A stretch of DNA of 64,000 bases from UBA7672 sp965229115 (lineage in GTDB: Bacteria; Pseudomonadota; Alphaproteobacteria; Caulobacterales; Hyphomonadaceae). Below the pieces are notes generated by a model that saw only the letters and a program-made list of their open reading frames with translations, was not told the origin of the DNA and made no database searches. This document shows, one piece after another, positions 35,090 to 43,894 of the stretch. Position numbers and translations under genes: made by a program. The number at the start of each line of letters is the position of its first letter. The stretch's first letter is position 1. The DNA is taken from contig CBDDIR010000003.1 of assembly GCA_965229115.1 (NCBI GenBank), forward strand, positions 992,001 to 1,056,000, in the 5' to 3' direction.

Positions 35090-36133
35090 ATGAAGCTGCT
35101 GTCCAGACTTCTGCTCGCCGCAAGCGTCGTCGCTGTCGCCACGCCCGCCGCTCTGGCCCAGGCCGGCGCAGGCAAGAAAACCGCCTGGGGCGCGCCAGAC
35201 CTGCAGGGCTTCTGGACCAACATCTCGCTCACCGCGATGCAGCGTCCCGCCACCACGGACAAGCTGACGCTGACGGATGAGGAAGCCGCCAAGCTCGTCG
35301 GCCACAACACCTACACCAACGTGTACAAGCAGGAGGCGGGCGTCTCGAAGCTCGACCAGGCCGCCACCGACAAGCTGCTCGGCGACAAGAACGCCAACCG
35401 CGGGTACAACGCCTTCTGGATCGACCCGGGCAAGAACTACGCGAAGGTGAAGGGCGAGAACCGCTCGTCCTGGATCACCTACCCCGCAAACGGCCGTATC
35501 CCGTATTCCGAAGCCGGCATCGCCGCCAACACGCGCTCGGCCAACTATGACGACTACGAAGCCCGTCCGCTGCCGGAGCGCTGCCTGATGAGCTTCACGG
35601 GCGCCGCCGGCCCCGTGATGAATAACGGCCTCTACAACAACACCTACCAGATCGTGCAGTCGCCGAACTCCGTGATGATCCTCACCGAGATGATCCACGA
35701 CGTCCGCGTCATCCCGATCGTGGCCTCCGCCGCCGAAGCCAAGCACGGCCCCAAGGAAATCCCGAAATGGGGTGGCGACTCGGTTGGCTGGTATGAGGGC
35801 GACACGCTGGTCGTGCAGACCGTCAACTCGCACCCGAAGCAGCGCTCCTACATCACGCCGGTCGGTGTCGTGACCGAACGCTACCAGCGCTATTCGGACA
35901 ACGAGATCTTCTACCAGTTCAAGGTTGAGGACTCGAGCCTCTACACCCAGCCCTGGGGCGGAGAGATGTCGCTCATGGTCTCGCAGGAGCCGCTTTACGA
36001 ATACGCCTGCCACGAGGGCAACTACGCCTTCTCAGGCATCATGGGCGGCGCCCGCGAGCTCGACCGCCAGGGCCGTCCGCACCCCGCCGAGAAAGCCACC
36101 TTCGCCGGAGTAGATGAACCGGACGGCGAGTAA
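35090..36133 (+). CDS. Secreted protein of unknown function
   Basis: From the ATG at 35090 (GGAGGA eight bases upstream) the product has 347 residues with a Sec signal peptide (cleavage after AALA). The mature part begins with WGAPDLQGFWTNISLTAMQRP, a motif shared with a widespread uncharacterised periplasmic family in Proteobacteria and Acidobacteria, and contains several Trp/Tyr-rich strands (GDSVGWYEGDTLVVQT) suggesting a beta-rich fold. I do not recognise an enzyme family. Monocistronic. Confidence 0.7.
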   Translation: MKLLSRLLLAASVVAVATPAALAQAGAGKKTAWGAPDLQGFWTNISLTAMQRPATTDKLTLTDEEAAKLVGHNTYTNVYKQEAGVSKLDQAATDKLLGDKNANRGYNAFWIDPGKNYAKVKGENRSSWITYPANGRIPYSEAGIAANTRSANYDDYEARPLPERCLMSFTGAAGPVMNNGLYNNTYQIVQSPNSVMILTEMIHDVRVIPIVASAAEAKHGPKEIPKWGGDSVGWYEGDTLVVQTVNSHPKQRSYITPVGVVTERYQRYSDNEIFYQFKVEDSSLYTQPWGGEMSLMVSQEPLYEYACHEGNYAFSGIMGGARELDRQGRPHPAEKATFAGVDEPDGE

Positions 36134-36218
36134 GGTTTAAGCGCAACCTCTGGTCGTTCAGGTCCGGTAATTGCAGGTCTCCCTGTCGCGTGGTTAACCT
36201 CGCGCACAGGGGTGATCT

Positions 36219-36770
36219 GTGTCGGAACCAGACGGGCAGCATGCTAATAGCAGCGGCCGCGGTGCACTCGCTGCCGCGCGCGACGAGCTGCTACGCGCCC
36301 ATTACGACGAGTTCCGCAAAGTCGCCGGCCGTGTCCTGAACGGAGACGCCGTCGCCCTCCAGATCCAGCCCACAGATCTCGCCCACGAAGCCGTCATCCG
36401 CCTCTCAGGCCTCGACCGTCTCGACTTCAAGGGCCGCACCCACTTCCTGTCGCTGTCCGCCCGCGTGATGCGCCAGATCCTGATCGACGAGATCCGCCGC
36501 ATGCGCGCCGCCAAGCGCCAGGCCCCGCCGGTCTCCACCCAGCTGCCCCCCGAACTCGGCGCGCAATCCATCGACCTCGAAGACCTCGACCGCGCCCTCG
36601 CCAAGCTCGAGACCGTAGCCCCCGAACATGCCCGCCTCGTCGAACAGCGCTACTTCGCCGGCCTCACGCTGGAGGAGATCGCAGACCTCGACGGCGTCTC
36701 CGTCCGCACAGTGAAGCGGCAATGGCGCGCCGCCCGCGCCTGGCTCGTCGCCGAGCTGGGCCAGCGCTAG
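36219..36770 (+). CDS. ECF sigma factor of the Ser/Thr-kinase-linked type
   Basis: The 183-residue protein starts at GTG 36219 with AGGGG eight bases upstream. Region 2 contains LQIQPTDLAHEAVIRL and THFLSLSARVMRQILIDEIRR; region 4 contains LAKLETVAPEHARLVEQRYFAGLTLEEIADLDGVSVRTVKRQWRAARAWL. This sequence pattern marks the ECF group (TIGR02999-like) that is encoded next to transmembrane Ser/Thr kinases and lacks an anti-sigma factor; phosphorylation of a related sigma by its kinase has been shown in Vibrio (EcfP/PknT). The kinase gene follows after four bases. Confidence 0.88.
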   Translation: MSEPDGQHANSSGRGALAAARDELLRAHYDEFRKVAGRVLNGDAVALQIQPTDLAHEAVIRLSGLDRLDFKGRTHFLSLSARVMRQILIDEIRRMRAAKRQAPPVSTQLPPELGAQSIDLEDLDRALAKLETVAPEHARLVEQRYFAGLTLEEIADLDGVSVRTVKRQWRAARAWLVAELGQR

Positions 36771-36774
36771 GCCA

Positions 36775-39213
36775 ATGGAAGCCCAGCTAACCCGGCGCGC
36801 CTTCACCGTCTTCGAGGACGCCCTCGACATAGACGACCCCGCCGAACGCGAAACCTTCCTCGCCACCGCCTGCGAGGGCGACGAAGCGCTCCTCGTCGAA
36901 GTCCGCAAGCTCCTGCGCGCAGACGCCGCCGCCGAGCGCGTCATGCCCACCGGCGGCCTCGCGCCCAGCGCCAGCCCGATGCCGAAGAACATCGGCCGTT
37001 ATCGTATCGTCGATCTCATCGGCCAGGGCGGCATGGGCGAGGTCTATGTCGCCGCCCGCGACGATGGCCTGTTCGACCACGTCGTCGCCATCAAGCGCAT
37101 CCGCCCCAGCCTCCTGCCCGAAACCGCCCGCGCCCTGTTCGATCGCGAACGCCGCGCGCTCGCCACGCTCAGCCACCGCTACATCGCCCAGCTCTACGAT
37201 GGCGGCGTCGACGAGAGCGGCGCGCCATACTTCATCATGGAGCTGGTCCGGGGCGTCGCCATCGACGTCCACGCGCAGGACAATGACCTCTCCCCCCGCC
37301 AGATCGTCGAGACCATGATCCAGGTCTGCGACGCGGTCCAACACGCCCACCAGAACCTCATCGTCCACGCAGACCTCAAGCCCGCCAACATCCTCGTCAA
37401 CGATGCAGGCGATCCCAAGATCGTCGACTTCGGCGTCGCCCGCGTCCTGCGCGATGCAGACGACATCGCCCTCCATCCGCAAACACCCGGCTATGCCAGC
37501 CCCCAGCGCGAAGCCGGCGCCAGCCCCACGCCTGCAGACGATGTCTTCGCCCTCGGCGCCATCCTGCGTGCGCTACTCACGGGCGAGGCCCCACGCGGCG
37601 CCACACACACCGTCCTCACATCCGAAGCCATCACCAGATCGCCCGCCTTCGCCCAGCGCCCGGCCGACTGGCGCGCCGAACGGGCGAGGTTGGTGCAGGG
37701 CGATCTCGACGACATCATCACCCGCGCCTGCGCCGCAGCGCCCGAGGATCGCTATCAGGCCGCCGTAGCGCTAGCCGCAGACCTGCGCGCCTGGCTCGAC
37801 ACGCGCCCCATCGCCCAACACGCCGATGATCGTCTCTACGTCTTCCGCAAATTCATCCGCCGCCGCCGCTGGCGCGTCATGGCCGCCGCTGTCGGCGGCT
37901 TTGGCCTCATCGTCGCGCTGATGCTCACATCGACGCTCTACGCGCAGGCCGACTTCGCCCGCAAGCAGGCCGAAGCCCGCTTCACCGAAGTCCGCAGCCT
38001 CGCCAAATACTTGCTCTACGACGTCTATGATCGCCTCGAGCGCACGCCGCAAACGCTCACCATGCGCCGCGACGTGGCGCGGGTAGCGCAGGGCTATCTC
38101 AACCAGCTCGCAGACACGCCATCCGCGCCCTCCGAAGTCCTGCTCGAAGCCGCCGATGGTTTCGCCCGCATCGCAGACCTGCAAGCCGGCCGCTCGCGCG
38201 CCAGCCTCGGCGACCCAGACAGCGCGCTGGAAAACCTCGACCAGGCAGACCAGATCGCCGCCCGCCTGCTGAAGACCGATCCGACGAATGCAAGATCGCT
38301 GGCCCTGCGCGCAAGCGTCGCCATGCATCAGGCAGCCATCGCCATGAACTCAAGTCAGGAACTCGAGAAGGCAACAAGCCTGCTGGTCGAGGCAAGCGAG
38401 TATATCGCGCGCCTTCCCGCGGACTCACGCGCCGCCAAACTCCTCACGGTCCAGCATGCGATGGAGTCAGCCATCCTCGGAAACTGGAAGGGCGCCTACG
38501 AGACGAGCGAAGCGAACGCCCGCAAGGGCATCGCCATCGCCGAAGCTCTGCCGTCCGACCCAAAGGACGCGCGCGAGGCGCAGTATCTGCTGGCGCGCCT
38601 GTATGATGCACTGGGCGAGGCGGTCTATTACGGCGTCGGCGCCGCCCAATCCGAACCGATCTACGCACGCCTCGTCGAGATCACGTCGACGTACCTCGAT
38701 GCCCATACAGACGACACGCTCGCCCAGAGGCTGGCGATCGAAGCGCACTGGGCGCGCGGCTCAACGCTCCTCGGCATCGAGCGGCCGCAGGAAGGCCTCA
38801 GGGAAATGCAGGCCGCCGCAGCCCTCGTCCCGACCCTGATAACCTACCAGCCGGAAGACACCGGCGCACAGCGCACCCAACGCATCGTCTATTCCGCGCT
38901 CGCACAGGCGTTGGCGATGTCGGGCCGCTTCAACGAAGGCGTCTCCTTGCTTCAGGATGAGCTCGCCAAGAACGAAGAGCAGGTGCGCAAGACCGGATCG
39001 CGGCCAGAGCAGGTGCGGTCCTACGGCGTCACGCTCGCCATGCTGGCCGATCTCTACGCCGACAACAAAATGGCGAAGGAAGCCTGCCCGATCTACGCGA
39101 AGGCAGAGCAGGTCTGGCTCGACCTCGACAAGCGCGGCGTGCTCACCCAACTCGACCGCGACAACGCCCAGCAGATGGTTCTCGATCGCCAGAAAGCGCT
39201 GAAGTGCAGGTAA
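36775..39213 (+). CDS. Transmembrane Ser/Thr protein kinase with helical-repeat sensor domain
   Basis: The 812-residue protein has an N-terminal helical region (1-60), a kinase domain (75-345) with Gly-loop GQGGMGEV (83-90), Lys107 in VAIK, catalytic loop VHADLKPAN (Asp200, Lys202) and DFG 218-220, one membrane segment (about 366-388) and a 420-residue extracytoplasmic region rich in TPR-like helices. The usual HRD of the catalytic loop is HAD at 198-200, so activation-loop phosphorylation control is probably absent. It most likely phosphorylates the adjacent sigma factor in response to an envelope signal. Confidence 0.88.
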   Translation: MEAQLTRRAFTVFEDALDIDDPAERETFLATACEGDEALLVEVRKLLRADAAAERVMPTGGLAPSASPMPKNIGRYRIVDLIGQGGMGEVYVAARDDGLFDHVVAIKRIRPSLLPETARALFDRERRALATLSHRYIAQLYDGGVDESGAPYFIMELVRGVAIDVHAQDNDLSPRQIVETMIQVCDAVQHAHQNLIVHADLKPANILVNDAGDPKIVDFGVARVLRDADDIALHPQTPGYASPQREAGASPTPADDVFALGAILRALLTGEAPRGATHTVLTSEAITRSPAFAQRPADWRAERARLVQGDLDDIITRACAAAPEDRYQAAVALAADLRAWLDTRPIAQHADDRLYVFRKFIRRRRWRVMAAAVGGFGLIVALMLTSTLYAQADFARKQAEARFTEVRSLAKYLLYDVYDRLERTPQTLTMRRDVARVAQGYLNQLADTPSAPSEVLLEAADGFARIADLQAGRSRASLGDPDSALENLDQADQIAARLLKTDPTNARSLALRASVAMHQAAIAMNSSQELEKATSLLVEASEYIARLPADSRAAKLLTVQHAMESAILGNWKGAYETSEANARKGIAIAEALPSDPKDAREAQYLLARLYDALGEAVYYGVGAAQSEPIYARLVEITSTYLDAHTDDTLAQRLAIEAHWARGSTLLGIERPQEGLREMQAAAALVPTLITYQPEDTGAQRTQRIVYSALAQALAMSGRFNEGVSLLQDELAKNEEQVRKTGSRPEQVRSYGVTLAMLADLYADNKMAKEACPIYAKAEQVWLDLDKRGVLTQLDRDNAQQMVLDRQKALKCR

Positions 39214-39343
39214 GGGCGATGCCTGCCAGGCAAGGACGTAGGTGAACGCCCGATTCACCCCATTTTGTTGGCGTTCCAACCCTCTCAGCCTTTGACAACC
39301 CCACCGCCAGCGCCAATCCTGAAGCCGCTTCAAGGAGGGCGTC

Positions 39344-41776
39344 ATGGCGCACAAGTCGACGAAGATCGCAGCCATTCTGGCAGTCGCTTTGGCAGCCGGT
39401 CTAGCAGCCTCCGCCGATAGCCCACTCTCCACCGCCGTCGCGCAGGAAGAGTGGAAGGTCCACGGCCTCACGGCGCCTGCCGAAATCGTGGTCGACCACT
39501 GGGGCATCCCGCACATCTTCGCCGGCTCCACCCGCGATGCCTACTTCCTGCAAGGCTACAACGCCGCGCGCGATCGCCTCTGGCAGATCGATCTCTGGCG
39601 CAAGCGCGGCCTCGGCCTGCTCTCCAAATCCTTCGGGCCTTCCTATGTGGAGCAGGATCGCGCCGCGCGCCTGTTCCTCTATCGCGGCGACATGGACAAG
39701 GAATGGCAGGCCTACGCGCCCGATGCCCGCGCCTCGGTCGAAGCCTTCACCGCCGGCATCAACGCCTATATCGGCGACGTGCGTGCGCAGGCGCGGCCGC
39801 TGCCCATCGAGTTCAAGCTGACTGGCTCAACGCCGGAAGAGTGGCGCCCGGAAGACGTGCTGCGCATCCGCAGCCACGCGCTCGTCTCCAACGTCACATC
39901 AGAAGTCACACGCGCCCGCGTTGCCTGCGCCGCCGGCGTCGGAGCAGACGAGCTGCGCCGCAAGCTCGATCCGGTTTCCCATAAGCGGGCGGTGCCGGCT
40001 GGCTTGAACCCATGTGACATTCCGAAGGACGTGCTGAAGGACTACGAGCTCGGCACGCGCTCCGTCGAATTCGAAGCCATCAAGAACAAGACGCAGGCCT
40101 CCATCGATCCGCAAACGCGCCTCGCTGAGCTGATGGACAAGCAGCACTATGAAGGCTCGAACAACTGGGTCGTCGCGCCGTCGAAAACCGAAACCGGCCG
40201 ACCGATCCTCGCCAACGATCCGCACCGCACGCTTGGCGTGCCGTCGCTGCGCTATGTCGTCGGCCTCAACGCGCCGGGCATCAACATCATCGGCGCAGGC
40301 GAGCCTGCATTGCCGGGCGTCTCCATCGGCCACAACGAAGACATCGCTTTCGGCATCACCATCTTCGCGATGGATCAGGAAGATCTCTACGTTTATGACA
40401 CCAACCCGTCAGACCCGAACACTTACCGCTACAACGGCAAGTGGGAGAAGATGACGGTCGAGAAGCAGTTGATCCCGGTGCGTGGGCAGGAGCCGCGCGA
40501 GGTCGAACTCCGCTTCACGCGCCATGGTCCCGTCCTGTCGAACGAAGGCAAGAACAAGGCCTTCGCGCTCCGCACAATCTGGCAGGAGCCGGGCCTCTCG
40601 GGCTATTTCGGCTCCTCGCGCCTCACCAACGCCAAGACGTGGGACGACTTCAAGGCCGCCAGCTTCAACTGGGGCGCGCCGCCGCTGAACCTCGTCTATG
40701 CCGACGTGAAGGGAAATGTCGGCTGGGCCGCCTCGGGCCGCACGCCCGTGCGCAAGAACTGGGACGGCCTAATGCCGGTCCCCGGCGATGGCCGCTACGA
40801 ATGGCAGGGCTTCTTCTCGAAGGACATGCTGCCGTCCGTCCTCAACCCGAAGGAAGGCTTCTTCGCCACCGCCAACGAATACAACCTGCCCAGCGGCTAT
40901 CCGGCTGAAGAGCGCAAGGTGGCGTTCGAATGGGCCGACCCGACGCGCTCCGTCCGCATCAAGGAAGTCCTCGCCGCCAACCCGAAAGTCAGCCTGCTGG
41001 ATAGCATGAAGCTGCAGACCGACAGCGTCAGCGCCCAGGCCCGCCGCTTCGTGAAGCTCCTGAAATCCACCCCCGGCGGCACATCGTCCGTGAACGTCGA
41101 CCACGCCCTGAAACTGCTCACCGCATGGGATGGCAACGAGACGGTCGATAGCCCCGCCGCCGCCATCTACGAAGTCTGGGCGCTCCGCCATCTCGGCAAG
41201 GCCGTCGTCGCCAAAGTCACCCCCGCCGCCGCCCGCGAGATCGTAGGCAACGGCCACATCGAGGCGATCCTCACCTATCTCGAAAAGCCCGACTCCCGTC
41301 TGGGGTCAAAGCCCATCGAGGCGCGCAACGCCATCTTCATCGAGACTCTGAAATCCGCCACCGACGAACTCGCCCAGAAGCTCGGCGGCGAGCCCTCCAC
41401 CTGGACCTGGGGCCGCCTCCACCAGGCCAAGTGGGACCCCGCCATTGCCGCGCTCGCAGACCCGCAGCTGAAAGCGCAGATGGCCATCGGCCCGCTGCAG
41501 ACGCCCGGTTCAGCCTCCACGCCACGCGCGCAAAGCTACCGCGCCTCCGACTTCAACGTCACCGCCGGCGCCTCCGTCCGCATGGTGATGGATGTCGGCG
41601 CGTGGGATAATTCGATGGTGATGAACACGCCCGGCCAGTCCGGCGATCCCTACAGCGCGCACTACCGCGATCTCTTCCCGCTCTGGGCGGAGGGGCGCTA
41701 CGTCCCGCTCGCCTTCAGCCGCGAAGCCGTCGATCGCGTGGCCGAGAAAGTCATCAAACTGACGCCTGCGAAATAG
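39344..41776 (+). CDS. Penicillin acylase-family (S45) N-terminal nucleophile hydrolase
   Basis: The 810-residue precursor has a signal peptide, an alpha-chain region starting EIVVDHWGIPHIFAGSTRDAYFLQGYNAARDRLWQID, and the autoproteolysis site EGSNNWVV where Ser272 becomes the N-terminal nucleophile of the beta chain. GHNEDIAFGIT and the later SRLTNAKTWDDFKAA regions are also typical. Family members cleave penicillins, N-acyl-homoserine lactones or other amides, so quorum quenching is possible; the substrate is not shown. It follows the kinase by 130 bases on the same strand. Confidence 0.9.
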   Translation: MAHKSTKIAAILAVALAAGLAASADSPLSTAVAQEEWKVHGLTAPAEIVVDHWGIPHIFAGSTRDAYFLQGYNAARDRLWQIDLWRKRGLGLLSKSFGPSYVEQDRAARLFLYRGDMDKEWQAYAPDARASVEAFTAGINAYIGDVRAQARPLPIEFKLTGSTPEEWRPEDVLRIRSHALVSNVTSEVTRARVACAAGVGADELRRKLDPVSHKRAVPAGLNPCDIPKDVLKDYELGTRSVEFEAIKNKTQASIDPQTRLAELMDKQHYEGSNNWVVAPSKTETGRPILANDPHRTLGVPSLRYVVGLNAPGINIIGAGEPALPGVSIGHNEDIAFGITIFAMDQEDLYVYDTNPSDPNTYRYNGKWEKMTVEKQLIPVRGQEPREVELRFTRHGPVLSNEGKNKAFALRTIWQEPGLSGYFGSSRLTNAKTWDDFKAASFNWGAPPLNLVYADVKGNVGWAASGRTPVRKNWDGLMPVPGDGRYEWQGFFSKDMLPSVLNPKEGFFATANEYNLPSGYPAEERKVAFEWADPTRSVRIKEVLAANPKVSLLDSMKLQTDSVSAQARRFVKLLKSTPGGTSSVNVDHALKLLTAWDGNETVDSPAAAIYEVWALRHLGKAVVAKVTPAAAREIVGNGHIEAILTYLEKPDSRLGSKPIEARNAIFIETLKSATDELAQKLGGEPSTWTWGRLHQAKWDPAIAALADPQLKAQMAIGPLQTPGSASTPRAQSYRASDFNVTAGASVRMVMDVGAWDNSMVMNTPGQSGDPYSAHYRDLFPLWAEGRYVPLAFSREAVDRVAEKVIKLTPAK

Positions 41777-42125
41777 GCATCGACCCTCGCGTTACGTCAC
41801 GTCTGATTCCGCCTCTGCAACAACCGCGCGGAGAGTTGGGCAGAGCGGGTCAGCATGACGCACCGCGACTGAACCTGCGTTCAGAACATTGTCCCGAATT
41901 TCACTGGCGCGACTCCGCGAGTTGCGGCAATCTCTTGTGCGTGGGGGTTCACCGGGTCGGCAAAGTATCGATCGGGTCGGACTGCAAGACTGCCGCATAA
42001 CATCGCGCCACCATTGGCTCTCTGAGACTGCTTCTCGTTTTTCTGGTCGCCATTCCGGACGCCCTTCAGCTTGTGCGAGCTGCAGAGCAATCACTCCGGA
42101 GGGGCTCGGGGATGGAAAGTTCGCC
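41777..42125. other. Intergenic region before the DUF1800 gene
   Basis: No gene supported. It contains a perfect inverted repeat, CTGAAC and GTTCAG (6-4-6), at 41869-41884. The DUF1800 frame is open through part of this gap (from 41889) but its signal peptide fixes the start at 42126. Confidence 0.4.
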
Positions 42126-43883
42126 ATGCTTCGCTTGCTCAAGCGTCACCTGATTGCGTGTGCATTCGCCGGCCTGCTCGCTGCCTGTGGCGGCGGAGGC
42201 GGCAGCAGCGGCGCGGCCGCCGGCGGCGGCGGCACGGGCGGCGGAGGCGGCGGCGCTCCCTCAGGCCCCTCCAACGTTGCGCCCTCGCAAGCCGAAGCCT
42301 CGCGCCTGCTCACGCAAGCCACCTTCGGCCCGACTCAGGCGTCCATCGAAGCGGTCGTCGCCTCCGGCAGCATCAACAACTGGATCACCGCCCAGATCTC
42401 GGCCCCCGCTGCCAGCATCAGCCATCAGGCCCACATCGACGCCGTGCAGGCAGCCTCGGGCTCCGTCGGCACAAACGAATTCTATCAAACCTGGTGGCGC
42501 CAGGCGATCAGCGGCGACGACCAGCTGCGCCAGCGCGTAGCCTTCGCGCTCTCCCAGATCTTCGTCATCTCGCTGAACGATCCCGTCGTCGACCCCCGCG
42601 GCGCCGCCTCCTATTACGACATGCTCACCCGCGACTCGCTCGGCAATTTCCGCACGCTGCTCAAGGACGTGACGCTCCATCCCATGATGGGCCGCTATCT
42701 CACCTATCTGGGCAACCAGAAGGAAGACGCCGCCGGCACGCGCACGCCCGATGAAAACTACGCCCGCGAAGTCATGCAGCTGATGACAATCGGCCTCATC
42801 GAACTCAACGCCGACGGCACGCCGCGCCTCAACGGCACAAGCCAGATCCCGACCTACACCTCGGCAGACATCGCCGGCCTCGCAAAAGTCTTCACCGGCA
42901 TCTCTTGGTATCACCCAACCCCCACCAACACGACGTTCTTCGGCGGCAACGCCAACGCAGACCGCAACGTCACGCCGATGATCTTCTATCCGAACTACCA
43001 CTCCACCGCGGAGAAGGTGTTCCTCGGCACGACCATCCCGGCCAGCGCCACCGTCAATGTCGGCGGCGATGTCGACATCGCGCTCGACCGCCTGTTCAAC
43101 CACGCCAACACCGCCCCCTTCATCTCCCATCGCCTGATCCAGCAGCTGGTGACGTCCAACCCCAGCCCCGCCTATGTCGGCCGCGTCTCCGCCGTGTTCG
43201 CCAACAATGGTTCGGGCGTGCGGGGCGATCTCGCCGCCGTCGTCCGCGCCATCCTCACCGACAGCGAAGCCCGCGCCACCACCACGGTCGCCACCTCGAC
43301 GTCCTTCGGCAAGCTGCGCGAGCCGCTGGTCCGCCTCGCCAACTGGGCCCGCGCTTTCGGCGCCACGTCGCAGACGGGCAACTACCTGATCACCTCGACC
43401 AGCGCGAACACCTCGCTCAGCCAGTCGCCGCTGTCCTCGCCCTCGGTGTTCAACTTCTGGCGTCCCGGCTTCACGCCCCCGGGCACGACTGCACTCGGCC
43501 AGCGCTCGCTCGTCGCCCCCGAATTCCAGGTAGTCGATGAAGTCACCGTCGCGTCTTACGTGAACGTCATGCAGGACATCATCCAGAACGGCGTCGGCTC
43601 CACGCCCACAGGCGGCTCCGGCCGCGACGTGCGCTCGTCCTACACCGCCGAAATCGCGTTGGTCGACACGCCCAGCACGCTCGTCGATCGCATGAACAGC
43701 CTCCTGTTCTACGGCCAGATGAGCACCACGCTGCGCGACCGCATCATCGCCGGCATCACCGCCGTCACTATCCCGACGGCCAACGGCTCGAACCAGGCCG
43801 CCATCGATACGGCAAGGCTCAACAGGGCGCGAACAGCGGTCTTCCTGTCGATGATCTCGCCCGAATACCTCGTACAGCGCTGA
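42126..43883 (+). CDS. DUF1800-family exported protein
   Basis: From the ATG at 42126 (GGAAAG seven bases upstream) the product has 585 residues. A lipobox-like LLAAC (Cys21) is followed by a Gly-rich linker, then the DUF1800 domain: ASRLLTQATFGPT, LRQRVAFALSQIFVIS, PDENYAREVMQLMTIGLIELN and FISHRLIQQLVTS. DUF1800 proteins are usually encoded with DUF1501 proteins, as here, and are extracytoplasmic; their biochemical role is unknown. The DUF1501 gene follows after 11 bases. Confidence 0.9.
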   Translation: MLRLLKRHLIACAFAGLLAACGGGGGSSGAAAGGGGTGGGGGGAPSGPSNVAPSQAEASRLLTQATFGPTQASIEAVVASGSINNWITAQISAPAASISHQAHIDAVQAASGSVGTNEFYQTWWRQAISGDDQLRQRVAFALSQIFVISLNDPVVDPRGAASYYDMLTRDSLGNFRTLLKDVTLHPMMGRYLTYLGNQKEDAAGTRTPDENYAREVMQLMTIGLIELNADGTPRLNGTSQIPTYTSADIAGLAKVFTGISWYHPTPTNTTFFGGNANADRNVTPMIFYPNYHSTAEKVFLGTTIPASATVNVGGDVDIALDRLFNHANTAPFISHRLIQQLVTSNPSPAYVGRVSAVFANNGSGVRGDLAAVVRAILTDSEARATTTVATSTSFGKLREPLVRLANWARAFGATSQTGNYLITSTSANTSLSQSPLSSPSVFNFWRPGFTPPGTTALGQRSLVAPEFQVVDEVTVASYVNVMQDIIQNGVGSTPTGGSGRDVRSSYTAEIALVDTPSTLVDRMNSLLFYGQMSTTLRDRIIAGITAVTIPTANGSNQAAIDTARLNRARTAVFLSMISPEYLVQR

Positions 43884-43894
43884 GGAGAACGCAC

